Positions 19,069 to 26,648 of a stretch of DNA of 33,247 bases are shown here, in pieces; the first letter of the stretch is position 1; each line of letters begins with the position of its first letter. Both the position numbers and the translations under genes were made by a program. The notes under the pieces are model-generated. The model ran no database searches. It saw only the letters and a program-made list of their open reading frames with translations, and had not been told where the DNA came from. This stretch comes from Rhizobium sp. 18065 (lineage in GTDB: Bacteria > Pseudomonadota > Alphaproteobacteria > Rhizobiales > Rhizobiaceae): the NCBI RefSeq assembly GCF_902706095.1, contig NZ_CACSJP010000019.1, positions 1 to 33,247 on the forward strand, in the 5' to 3' direction.

Positions 19069-19493
19069 TTCGCATCGTCCGGCAGGACCGGCAAGGGCGC
19101 GATCTCGATGCCTTCTTCGAGCATGGATTTCACCTCGACCGGTGACGCCTGGCCGATAATGCCGCGTGCCTCCGCTTCGCCGTAATGGATCTTGCGCGCT
19201 TCCTCCGAAAACCGCGCACCGACGTCCTCGCTATTGGCGCGGATCTCCTGGATCGCTTCCTTCAGCTTGACCACGGCCTGCTTCTGCGCGCTGGAAATGG
19301 CCAGCGCCTGCATCGTCTCTTTGTGCCGCGCCGTCGAAACCGACGGTGCCATCAGCACTTTCGAGATCTCCGCAGAACCACAGACCGGACAGGTCAGAAA
19401 GCCGGTCGCCTTCTGACGCTCGAAATCGGCGCTCTCGGAAAACCAGCCCTCGAATTCGTGAGCGCTATCGCAGCACAACGAATAGCGGATCAA
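19065..19493 (-). CDS. DUF1178 family zinc-ribbon-like protein
   Basis: This 142-aa protein opens MIRYSLCCDSAHEFEGWF and has a second cysteine pair in FLTCPVCGSAEISK. Cys7/Cys8 and Cys35/Cys38 therefore form a probable zinc ribbon, resembling FmdB-type regulatory ribbons. The remainder is helical and charged, including AEARGIIGQASPVEVKSMLEEGI, typical of DUF1178. Function is unknown. It overlaps both neighbours by 4 bp (amidase upstream, DUF3291 downstream), so the three are very likely co-translated. Confidence 0.9.
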   Translation of the reverse strand: MIRYSLCCDSAHEFEGWFSESADFERQKATGFLTCPVCGSAEISKVLMAPSVSTARHKETMQALAISSAQKQAVVKLKEAIQEIRANSEDVGARFSEEARKIHYGEAEARGIIGQASPVEVKSMLEEGIEIAPLPVLPDDAN

Positions 19494-20347
19494 ACTGTCA
19501 CGCCTCCCTTCGCCAGAACCGGCGCAAAATCGAGTTCGAAATCGCGGCCGTTCTTCAGGTTCGGGATCTTCGCCCGCGCAGCCTTCACTGCACCGGTATC
19601 GATCTCGGCGATCACCACGGCCTCGCCGCTGCCACCGGCAGATGCCAGCACCTTGCCCCAGGGATCGACGATCATCGAATGGCCGAAGGTCTCGCGGCCA
19701 TCTTCATGCACGCCCGCCTGGGCGGCCGAGATCACATAGGCCCCGTTCTCGATCGCCCGTGCACGCAGCAGGATTTCCCAATGCGCTTCGCCGGTCTGCT
19801 TGGTGAAGGCGGCGGGCGTCGTCAGGATTTCCGCCCCGGCCATGGCCTCGGCCCGGAACAGATGAGGGAAACGCACGTCGTAACAGACCCCGAAGCCGAC
19901 CTTGGCGAAAGGCAGATCGGCGACCACCGCCCGCGTGCCCGGCCGGTAGACCGAGCTCTCGCGCCAGCTCTCGCCATTGTCGAGATCGACGTCGAACATG
20001 TGGATCTTGTCATAGGAGGTGATCTTGTGGCCGTCAGGACCGAACAGGAAGGCGCGGTTGGCGATCTTGCCATCGCCCAGCTTGATCGCAGTCGAGCCGA
20101 CATGCAGATGGATGCCAAGCTCACGCGCCAGGTCCGACGCCGTCTTGACGATGATATCGGTATCCTCGTCGCGCAGGATCGCCATCAGGCCCGGACGATC
20201 CTTCTGCACGGCACCGGTCATTTCCGGCGTCTGCACATAGACAGCACCCGCCGCGGCGGCCTCGCGCACGAGCCGCGCCATCGACGCCGCGTTTTTCTCC
20301 GGGTCGACCCCGGAGCACATCTGGACGGCAGCAGCCTTGAATACCAT
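19490..20347 (-). CDS. Carbon-nitrogen hydrolase, Nit1/Nit2-like amidase
   Basis: This 285-aa nitrilase-superfamily amidase has the intact E-K-C triad: Glu42 in VQTPEMTG, Lys114 in YDKIHMFDVD, and Cys155 in VGFGVCYDVRFP. The sequence is closest in style to Nit1/NitA (deaminated glutathione amidase) and Nit2 (omega-amidase), which remove amide-containing waste products. I cannot separate the two by eye. The start at 20347 (MVFKAAAVQM) follows AAGGGACA; an ATG 28 codons earlier would overlap grxC. It lies 13 bp after grxC, which supports a link to glutathione. Confidence 0.9.
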   Translation of the reverse strand: MVFKAAAVQMCSGVDPEKNAASMARLVREAAAAGAVYVQTPEMTGAVQKDRPGLMAILRDEDTDIIVKTASDLARELGIHLHVGSTAIKLGDGKIANRAFLFGPDGHKITSYDKIHMFDVDLDNGESWRESSVYRPGTRAVVADLPFAKVGFGVCYDVRFPHLFRAEAMAGAEILTTPAAFTKQTGEAHWEILLRARAIENGAYVISAAQAGVHEDGRETFGHSMIVDPWGKVLASAGGSGEAVVIAEIDTGAVKAARAKIPNLKNGRDFELDFAPVLAKGGVTV

Positions 20348-20360
20348 TGGATATGTCCCT

Positions 20361-20618
20361 TTACTGAGCCAGCAGCGGATCGAGCCCACCGGCGCGATCC
20401 AGCGCGTGAAGGTCGTCGCAGCCGCCGACATGCCGGTCGTTGATGAAGATCTGCGGAAAGGTCGTTCCGCCGTTGGACCTGGAGATCATCTCGTTGCGAA
20501 GTCCGGCGTTGCCTGTCGCGTCATGTTCGACAAAATCGACCCCTTTCGACGCCAGCAATGCCTTGGCCCGCGAACAATAACCGCAGCCCTGACGCGTATA
20601 GATCGTAACACCTGCCAT
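20361..20618 (-). CDS. grxC: Glutaredoxin 3
   Basis: This 85-aa monomer reduces protein disulfides and glutathione mixed disulfides with GSH in the cytoplasm. The active site is CGYC (residues 12-15) rather than the CPYC of E. coli. The cis-proline TFP (53-55) and the GSH-binding GGCDD (65-69) are present. It is a single thioredoxin-fold domain of normal length. It sits between comF (43 bp upstream) and the Nit-like amidase (13 bp downstream) on the same strand. Confidence 0.96.
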   Translation of the reverse strand: MAGVTIYTRQGCGYCSRAKALLASKGVDFVEHDATGNAGLRNEMISRSNGGTTFPQIFINDRHVGGCDDLHALDRAGGLDPLLAQ

Positions 20619-20661
20619 TCAAAACTCCGTCACGAGGGTAGGACGTTGAAAAATGCTGCCT

Positions 20662-21438
20662 TCATATAGGCCCGGACACAGCCCTTGCAAAGGTCAAAAC
20701 AGTGACATCCGTAGCGCCTGCCTTTTTCAGGGCAGTGGTGGCCGCACTCACCGTCGCACCCGTGGTATAGACGTCGTCGATCAGGATCAGCCGGCGGCCG
20801 AACACCATGTCCTGTCGTTCCTTGGGCACGATGAACGCGCCGCGCACGTTGAGCGCCCTGGCATTGGCCGTCAGGCCGACCTGTTGCTCGGTCCGCTTGC
20901 GCCGCACCAGCACCTGCGGCATGAAATCTATGTCGGACAGGGCGGCCAGATGGCGCCCCAGTTCGGCCGACTGGTTGAACATCCGGCGAAAGAGCCGGGT
21001 TCGATGCAATGGCACCGGCACGATGCCGTCCGCCTGCGCCAGCTCGGTGGCCGCAGCCCGTGCCATCCAGCCGGCCATCATCGGCGCCAGATCGCCGCGA
21101 TCGCGATATTTCAGGTCATGCACCAGATCGCGCGCAACGCCGTCATGAAGCGCCACGGAGCGCAAGCGGTCGAACACCGGCGGATGGGCGATCGCCTCCC
21201 CCGACACCATGCCATCGCCGGGATCATGCGCAAACGGCGTACCGAGCACCTCGCAGAACGGCCGCTCGATGAACGGCATTCGGCTCCAGCAGGACGGACA
21301 CAGTGCCGCATGGCGTTGAGTTCGGGCATGGCAATGGGCACAACACGGCGGATAAAACAGGGCAAACAGGCCAATCGCCAGCGTCCGGGGTCTTTCCCGG
21401 CTGACGGCGAGCGTTTTCTGCACTATGTGAGCCAGCAT
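20662..21438 (-). CDS. comF: ComF family phosphoribosyltransferase-like protein
   Basis: This 258-aa protein has an N-terminal double zinc ribbon (PPCCAHCHARTQRHAALCPSC, about residues 31-50) and a C-terminal type I phosphoribosyltransferase domain with the PRPP loop LILIDDVYTTGATVSA. Family members take part in DNA uptake or processing in competent bacteria (ComF/GntX), but most homologues lack a shown reaction. It is the first gene of the minus-strand series and diverges from the NDUFAF5-like gene across only 62 bp. Confidence 0.9.
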   Translation of the reverse strand: MLAHIVQKTLAVSRERPRTLAIGLFALFYPPCCAHCHARTQRHAALCPSCWSRMPFIERPFCEVLGTPFAHDPGDGMVSGEAIAHPPVFDRLRSVALHDGVARDLVHDLKYRDRGDLAPMMAGWMARAAATELAQADGIVPVPLHRTRLFRRMFNQSAELGRHLAALSDIDFMPQVLVRRKRTEQQVGLTANARALNVRGAFIVPKERQDMVFGRRLILIDDVYTTGATVSAATTALKKAGATDVTVLTFARAVSGPI

Positions 21439-21500
21439 GACGTGACTTTAGGCGTGATACGCGCCCTTAGCCAGACCCGAATCCGACAGGGAATTGCCGC

Positions 21501-22403
21501 ATGCACCAGCTCTTCGACGAGGGCCTGATCACAGCCAATCGCGAAAAGGCGAGAACCCGCGCCGAAAAGGGCAGCGATTTCCTGCTCGAGCTTGCCGGAC
21601 GTGAACTGGCAGACAGGCTGGCTCTGGTCGAGCGCCATTTCGAACGCGCCGTCGAACTGTTCGGCGCAACCGGAGTCGCAGCAAGGGCAGCGCTGGCGAC
21701 GGGCAAGATCGACGTGCTGGATCGTGTCGAAACCAGCACGGTCTTCGGCGATCCGGACCAGAGCCTGACGACGGCGCGTTTCGAAAGCGTTCCGCTGGCC
21801 GCAGAATCGGCCAACCTGATCCTGTCGCCGCTGTCCCTGCACCTGACCAACGACACGCCAGGCATGCTCATCCAGATGCGCCGAGCCCTGAAACCCGACG
21901 GCCTTCTGCTCGCCGCCATTCCCGGCGCCGGAACGCTCGCTGAACTGCGCGACGTTTTGCTTAGCGCCGAAACCGAGCTTCATGGTGGCGCAAGTCCCAG
22001 AGTCATCCCGTTTCCCGATATCCGCGACGTCGGCTCGCTGCTGCAGCGCGCAGGCTTTGCCCTGCCGGTCATCGACGAGGAAAGCTTTACCGTCCGCTAC
22101 GACAACCTCTTTGCCCTGATGCGCGACCTGCGCGCGATGGGCATGGCAAATCCTCTGATCGGGCGCAGCCGCAAGCCGCTGACGAGAGGTTTCTTCCTGC
22201 GAGCAGCAGACCTCTATGCCGAACGCTACGCCGATCCTGACGGACGCATTCGGGCGACGTTTTCGATGATCTTCGTATCGGGCTGGGCGCCGCATGAGAG
22301 CCAGCAGAAACCGCTGAAGCCGGGCTCGGCAAAGATGCGCCTCGCCGAAGCCCTCGATCCGAATCGTAAGGCACCGGGATCCGCAATCGCCGAAAAGGAC
22401 TAG
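21501..22403 (+). CDS. NDUFAF5-like methyltransferase-fold protein
   Basis: This 300-aa protein aligns by eye along most of its length with the mitochondrial complex I assembly factor NDUFAF5. Examples are SPLSLHLTNDTPGML, RRALKPDGLLLAAIPGAGTL, LRDVLLSAETELHGGASPR, DVGSLLQRAGFALP, LMRDLRAMGMAN and the ending GWAPHESQQKPL. NDUFAF5 hydroxylates an arginine of NDUFS7 in complex I. Here the SAM-binding motif I is degenerate (ELFGATG, 52-58, with no GxGxG). A role in complex I maturation is inference; a general SAM-dependent enzyme is the alternative. Its stop codon overlaps the convergent pilin stop within a single CTAG. Confidence 0.88.
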   Translation: MHQLFDEGLITANREKARTRAEKGSDFLLELAGRELADRLALVERHFERAVELFGATGVAARAALATGKIDVLDRVETSTVFGDPDQSLTTARFESVPLAAESANLILSPLSLHLTNDTPGMLIQMRRALKPDGLLLAAIPGAGTLAELRDVLLSAETELHGGASPRVIPFPDIRDVGSLLQRAGFALPVIDEESFTVRYDNLFALMRDLRAMGMANPLIGRSRKPLTRGFFLRAADLYAERYADPDGRIRATFSMIFVSGWAPHESQQKPLKPGSAKMRLAEALDPNRKAPGSAIAEKD

Positions 22404-22573
22404 TTGCCCGCGTTGCTGACGCTGTCTTCAACGATGCCGAACGTATTCTGCAGCGAGTTGGTAAAGGCCCCGTAGCCGCTGATCAGCGCAACGCTCATGA
22501 TCGCGGCGATCAGTCCATACTCGATGGCGGTGGCACCGTGGCGATCCGAGATAAACCTGCTGAACAAACGCAT
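22400..22573 (-). CDS. Flp family type IVb pilin
   Basis: This 57-aa prepilin has the leader MRLFSRFISDRHG, then ATAIEYGLIAAI. The prepilin peptidase cut is expected after Gly13, with the conserved Glu at +5 and Tyr at +6. A hydrophobic helix fills about residues 16-36. The start at 22573 is supported by TGGAGCG upstream and by the family's length; the longer in-frame extension is not pilin-like. Flp pilins build the Tad/Cpa pilus used in surface attachment. No cpa/tad gene is in this window, so it is an orphan copy here. It lies 61 bp downstream of the small membrane protein gene on the same strand. Confidence 0.93.
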   Translation of the reverse strand: MRLFSRFISDRHGATAIEYGLIAAIMSVALISGYGAFTNSLQNTFGIVEDSVSNAGN

Positions 22574-22634
22574 CTTCGCTCCAGTAGAACGCGGACCTCG
22601 GCCACATAGGCGAGCCTGATTGAACCTATTTGCC

Positions 22635-22949
22635 TTAACAGCGCTGGCCGAAGCCATCGATGATGCAGACCGAGCCCGGCGTTTCCTGCAGAACGCTGCG
22701 GCGGATCGTATAACGCTTTCCGCCATCGGCCTTCGGAATGGAGCCGGTGCTCATCATGTCGTATTCGTCCGGCTGAAAGGCCAGCGTCTTCTTCTCGGTC
22801 TTGTCGGCAAGCATCGGCGTGACAACAAGCGACAGCGCAATCGCAGCCGTGCCGAAAAGCAGGGCGATATTGAGAACTCCGGTTCTTCCGGTTTTCACCG
22901 AAGACCGTTCCCTGGATCGGGCAGCCCGCCAGAAATCTTCGTTTGCCAT
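22635..22949 (-). CDS. Small single-span membrane protein, unknown function
   Basis: This 104-aa protein begins MANEDFWRAARSRERSS, has one membrane helix (about 25-48), then a periplasmic tail containing PDEYDMMSTGSIPKADG and ending in GSVCIIDGFGQRC with two cysteines (95 and 104). I do not recognise a named family. The D/E-rich start followed by a basic patch indicates N-in, C-out topology. The start at 22949 has GGAGCG upstream and excludes a nine-residue extension. It precedes the Flp pilin gene on the same strand and may be cotranscribed with it. The two cysteines could form a disulfide. Confidence 0.8.
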   Translation of the reverse strand: MANEDFWRAARSRERSSVKTGRTGVLNIALLFGTAAIALSLVVTPMLADKTEKKTLAFQPDEYDMMSTGSIPKADGGKRYTIRRSVLQETPGSVCIIDGFGQRC

Positions 22950-23045
22950 AGGACGCTCCACACACGCACGACGCATGAACAGCGATCAGTTTTGCCCGAG
23001 GGTTATAAACTTTGTATTAAGAACGCTGCGGAAAATATCCCGCGC

Positions 23046-23459
23046 TCACAACAGATCCTGAAGGAATGGGATCAGCGGCTCGTCGGCCGGCGGCATGGGA
23101 TAGTCGCGCAGCGCCTTGGCCCGCACCCATTTGATCGCCTGTCCCTCGCGTCCATGCGGAATGCCTTCATAGCGACGGCAGATATAGAGAGGCATCAGCA
23201 GATGGAATGTTTCATACGTGTGGCTGGCAAACGTCAGGGGCGCGAGACAGGCAACCTTGGTCTGGATGCCCAGTTCCTCGTCGAGTTCGCGCACCAGGGT
23301 TTCCTCCGGCGTCTCTCCGGTCTCGACCTTGCCGCCCGGAAACTCCCACAGACCGGCAAGCGACTTTCCCTCGGGCCGCTGGGCGAGCAGTATCCGATTG
23401 TCGGTATCGACCAGCGCGCAGGCAGCCACAAGCAGGATCGATCTCGGCGTCTCGCTCAT
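23046..23459 (-). CDS. mutT: MutT-type Nudix hydrolase (8-oxo-dGTP diphosphatase)
   Basis: This 137-aa enzyme has a complete Nudix box (43-65) fitting Gx5Ex7REUxEExGU, with G43, E49, R57, E58, E61 and E62. The context LAGLWEFPGGKVETGE is typical of MutT, which removes 8-oxo-dGTP from the nucleotide pool to prevent A-to-C transversions. Other small Nudix enzymes share the box, so the substrate is a family inference. It overlaps the upstream GNAT gene by ATGA (23456-23459). Confidence 0.93.
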   Translation of the reverse strand: MSETPRSILLVAACALVDTDNRILLAQRPEGKSLAGLWEFPGGKVETGETPEETLVRELDEELGIQTKVACLAPLTFASHTYETFHLLMPLYICRRYEGIPHGREGQAIKWVRAKALRDYPMPPADEPLIPFLQDLL

Positions 23460-24232
23460 GCCTCGGCCTTTCGCCAGTAATAATATCGATAGGCTTCCTC
23501 GAACCCCATCTTGGCATAGAGCGCAAGCGCCGGCGCGTTGTCGGCGACCACTTGCAGCCAGGCTGTACGGGCACCGCCGATGCGCGCCCAGCGCAGCGCA
23601 GACGTCAGCACCTCGATGCCGAGCCCCTGGCCACGCCGGTCGGCGCTGACGGCAAGCGACATGACACCTGCAAGGTCATTGTCCTGCACGCACAGCGTTA
23701 CCGCAACCGGCCCGTCCTTGGGATCTTCGATGACGAACAGCCCGGTCGTCGGCTTGATCGCGCTGATGATTTCGGCCAGCGATGGCTTCAGTGCCGGATC
23801 TTCCCCGTGCACGGCGATGTCGGCATCGACGTAGCGTCCGATATCATGGGTCGGAAGATGATCCAGCGTATCCGGCAGATCGATCTGCGACAGGTCGCAG
23901 GTCATCGTCACCACCTCCTCGAAACGCTCCCAGCCGTCGGCCTCCAGGAAGTCGATCATCGGCTTCGGCGACAGCGGCGTCTGACGGATCAGCAGGGGAC
24001 GGCCATGCGCTTCGAAGCGGCGCCCGGCCTTCTCGATGCGAAGGCCGATATCGCGGCTGTCGGAAGGGTCGAGCGCGACGATGCAGTTGAGCCGCTTCGA
24101 CGGATGGCTGCCGGTCAGGCGGACCTGCCAGCTGCCGTCATAGACGACGCTCGTCGCCGGCCATGCGCGAAAACCAACCGCTTCGAGACGGCGAACGAGG
24201 GGCAGGTTCTGGTCAGGTACAGTTGCAAGCAT
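23456..24232 (-). CDS. GNAT family N-acetyltransferase
   Basis: This 258-aa protein has a C-terminal GNAT domain (about 130-258) with the acetyl-CoA loop SADRRGQGLGIEVL and the closing block NAPALALYAKMGFEEAYRYYYW. The N-terminal half (LVRRLEAVGFRAWPA and following) looks like a second, degenerate GNAT fold. The substrate is unknown. I chose the ATG at 24232, 8 bp after argJ, with GGAG upstream; a longer frame from 24298 would overlap argJ. It lies between argJ and mutT, so it belongs to an argJ operon, but nothing shows it acts in arginine synthesis. Confidence 0.87.
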   Translation of the reverse strand: MLATVPDQNLPLVRRLEAVGFRAWPATSVVYDGSWQVRLTGSHPSKRLNCIVALDPSDSRDIGLRIEKAGRRFEAHGRPLLIRQTPLSPKPMIDFLEADGWERFEEVVTMTCDLSQIDLPDTLDHLPTHDIGRYVDADIAVHGEDPALKPSLAEIISAIKPTTGLFVIEDPKDGPVAVTLCVQDNDLAGVMSLAVSADRRGQGLGIEVLTSALRWARIGGARTAWLQVVADNAPALALYAKMGFEEAYRYYYWRKAEA

Positions 24233-24240
24233 GTCGGCGA

Positions 24241-25482
24241 TCAACTCCGGTAATCGCCGTTGATGGCCACGTATTCCTTGGTCAGATCGCAGGTCCACAC
24301 GGTCGCCGAGCCATTGCCGAGGCCAAGATCGACCTTCACCGGAATGTCCTGGCCCTTCATCACGTTGGAGGCTGCCTCTTCGGAATAGCCGGCATCGCGC
24401 TCGCCATTGACCGCAACGCGCACATCGCCGAACCAGATCGCCAAACGGTCGCGATCGGCCTCTTCGCCGGCCTTGCCGACAGCCATGACGATACGACCCC
24501 AGTTGGCGTCTTCGCCGGCAGCCGCCGTCTTGACCAGCGGCGAATTGGCGATCGACAGCGCGATCGTCTTGGCGGCCACATCGCTTGTCGCACCGGTGAC
24601 GGTGATTTCGAGCATCTTCGTCGCGCCTTCGCCATCGCGCGCCACCTGGATCGCCAGATCCTTGAGCAGCGCATTCAGCGCATCGCGAAAGCTTGAAAGC
24701 GCCGCATCGTCCACAGTTTCGATCCGGCGCTGACCGTCTTCGGCAGCGGCCCCCGTGGCAAACAGCATCAGCGTGTCGGAGGTCGAGGTATCGCTGTCGA
24801 CAGTCATCGAATTGAAGCTCGGCCCGACGCCGGCCGACAGCAGGCTCTGTAGCACAGGCGCTGCGATATCGGCATCGGTGACGACGAAGGACAGCATCGT
24901 CGCCATGTCGGGCGCGATCATCCCGGCGCCCTTGGCAATGCCGTTGATCGTCACGGTCACGCCGCCGATCTCCGCGGTACGCGTGGCAACCTTCGGATAG
25001 GTATCCGTCGTCATGATCGCCTTGGCGGCCTCGAGCCAGAAATCGCCGGTCCCGTCCTTGGCCATCTGGCCCAGCACGCCGGAAAACTTGCTCGCATCAA
25101 GCGGCTCGCCGATGACACCTGTCGATGCCAGGAAAATTTCGCCCTCGTCGCAGCCAAGCGCCGCTGCCGCCGATTTCGCGGTCAGTTCGGTCGCGGCGCG
25201 GCCCTTGAGACCGGTAAAGGCATTGGCATTGCCGGAATTGACCACCACGCCACGCGCCACGCCTGCCGCCAGGTTCTTGCGGCAGAAATCCACCGGAGCC
25301 GACGGGCATTTCGACCGCGTGAATACGCCGGCAACGCTGGCCGGCCTGTCGAACGCCATCAACAGCACGTCGGTGCGATCTTTATACTTGATGCCGGCCG
25401 CGGCCGTGGCCATCCGCACACCGCGGATCGCCGGCATCTCGGCATAGGATTTCGGAGCAAGTGGAGAAATGCTGGAAGACAT
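24241..25482 (-). CDS. argJ: Bifunctional ornithine acetyltransferase/N-acetylglutamate synthase ArgJ
   Basis: This 413-aa enzyme moves the acetyl group from N-acetylornithine to glutamate, recycling it in arginine synthesis. The precursor self-cleaves into two chains at A194/T195 in the conserved MATML, with Thr195 the nucleophile. STGVIGEPL (120-128) forms the oxyanion region. Two ATGs (25488 and 25482) are in frame; I use the second, MSSSISPLAPKSY. No strong ribosome site is seen. Whether it also has the acetyl-CoA-dependent activity cannot be told from sequence alone. A hairpin terminator separates it from the upstream isomerase gene. Confidence 0.97.
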   Translation of the reverse strand: MSSSISPLAPKSYAEMPAIRGVRMATAAAGIKYKDRTDVLLMAFDRPASVAGVFTRSKCPSAPVDFCRKNLAAGVARGVVVNSGNANAFTGLKGRAATELTAKSAAAALGCDEGEIFLASTGVIGEPLDASKFSGVLGQMAKDGTGDFWLEAAKAIMTTDTYPKVATRTAEIGGVTVTINGIAKGAGMIAPDMATMLSFVVTDADIAAPVLQSLLSAGVGPSFNSMTVDSDTSTSDTLMLFATGAAAEDGQRRIETVDDAALSSFRDALNALLKDLAIQVARDGEGATKMLEITVTGATSDVAAKTIALSIANSPLVKTAAAGEDANWGRIVMAVGKAGEEADRDRLAIWFGDVRVAVNGERDAGYSEEAASNVMKGQDIPVKVDLGLGNGSATVWTCDLTKEYVAINGDYRS

Positions 25483-25500
25483 GATCATGGCCTGTAATGG

Positions 25501-25526
25501 AAGGCCCGCAATCTGCGGGCCTTTTT
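25501..25526. terminator. Intrinsic terminator between the parvulin gene and argJ
   Basis: A perfect 10-bp stem (25501-25510 with 25514-25523) closes a 3-base loop. The U-run is best on the plus strand (five T's, 25522-25526). On the minus strand, where both neighbouring genes are transcribed, the tail is only TT followed by CC. It may therefore be leaky for the parvulin transcript and let argJ be read through. Confidence 0.75.
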
Positions 25527-25545
25527 CTGGGAAACAAACGATGCG

Positions 25546-26403
25546 TTACGGCTGCGGCTGGGCCTGCTGCTTGTTCGCGTCTTCATAACCCTTGCGCAGG
25601 GTCTCATCGATGATCTCGATCTTCTGGTCGGCCTTGGCCTTCTCGATCACTTCGAGATACTTGTCGCGCATCACCAGCTGGCGAACCTGCTGAGCCACTT
25701 CTTCGTATTTCGGCGGCGCAGCTTCGCGCTTGTCTTCCAGCTTGATCACGTGGAAGCCGAACTGCGTCTTCACAGGCGTCTTGGAATAGCTGCCCTTTTC
25801 CATGCCGAATGCGGCTTCTTCGAATTCCGGAACCATGCGGCCCTTGACGAAATAGCCGAGATCGCCGCCTTCCGACTTGTTCGGGTCGGTCGACTTTTCC
25901 TTGGCCAGCTCGATGAAGTCCTTGCCGGCATCGAGATCGGCGATGATCGCCTTGGCTTCTTCCTCGGTCTTCACCAGGATGTGGCGGGCGCGGATCTCGT
26001 CCTGCTTGGGAAGCGCTGCGATTTCCTTCTCGTAGCGCGCCTTGACTTCGTCTTCGGTCACGGCGTCGACGACGTTCTTCTTGAAATAGATGTTGTGCAG
26101 CTCGCGGTCGGCGATGAACTGCATGCGGCGGACATATTCCGGATCGTTCTTCAGACCGGCTGCTTCGGCATTGCCGGCCAGCAGTTTGACGTCGATCGCG
26201 CCGGAAAGAGCGGCAACCTTCTTCTGCTCGTCCGGTAGCTGGGAGAGCTGCGGATCGAGGTTGGCGATGGCGAGATCCAGTTCGGACTGGGTGATCTCGA
26301 GCGTGCCGACCTTGGCAACCACGGCATCCTCGGCAAACACCGGGCCGTGGAGGGCAACGAGGGAGACACAGGCAGCAAGCAGAAACTTATTAACGCGAAG
26401 CAT
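25546..26403 (-). CDS. Parvulin-type peptidyl-prolyl cis-trans isomerase, exported
   Basis: This 285-aa protein has a signal peptide (MLRVNKFLLAACVSLVALHG, cut near VFAEDA). A SurA-like helical N-domain follows, with KVGTLEITQSELDLAI. The parvulin rotamase domain spans about 137-225 (RARHILVKTEEEAKAI, SEGGDLGYFVKGRMVPEFE, VKTQFGFHVIKLED). A charged helical tail ends in KQQAQPQP. It should assist folding of periplasmic and outer-membrane proteins. The start at 26403 follows GAAAGGTC; an upstream extension is not signal-peptide-like. It is divergent from secA, so export and folding genes share a control region. Confidence 0.93.
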   Translation of the reverse strand: MLRVNKFLLAACVSLVALHGPVFAEDAVVAKVGTLEITQSELDLAIANLDPQLSQLPDEQKKVAALSGAIDVKLLAGNAEAAGLKNDPEYVRRMQFIADRELHNIYFKKNVVDAVTEDEVKARYEKEIAALPKQDEIRARHILVKTEEEAKAIIADLDAGKDFIELAKEKSTDPNKSEGGDLGYFVKGRMVPEFEEAAFGMEKGSYSKTPVKTQFGFHVIKLEDKREAAPPKYEEVAQQVRQLVMRDKYLEVIEKAKADQKIEIIDETLRKGYEDANKQQAQPQP

Positions 26404-26504
26404 GAAAGACCTTTCGGATGGTGAACCGTTTGAAGACCGCTCGAATCGGGCAAAAAATTGTCCGATGCCCGTAATTCGCAGGCCTTTCGCACTCGCCTGC
26501 GCCG

Positions 26505-26533
26505 TTGACATCATTCGACCCCCCTCTTATCTG
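26505..26533 (+). promoter_or_regulatory. Candidate sigma-70 promoter of secA
   Basis: A perfect TTGACA (26505-26510) is followed after 17 bases by TATCTG (26528-26533), a poor -10. The position leaves a leader of about 110 bases before secA. The -35 is convincing and the -10 is not; rhizobial promoters often have weak -10 boxes. Confidence 0.5.
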
Positions 26534-26648
26534 TCACGCAACCTCGCGTCCAGAGTAGTTTCTGGAGGCACGGCGCCTAAATGCTTGGACAGAAGTGAAG
26601 CATCTGGGCGTGTTAACGTTATGACGAAGGTCAGAAAGGACCATCGAT

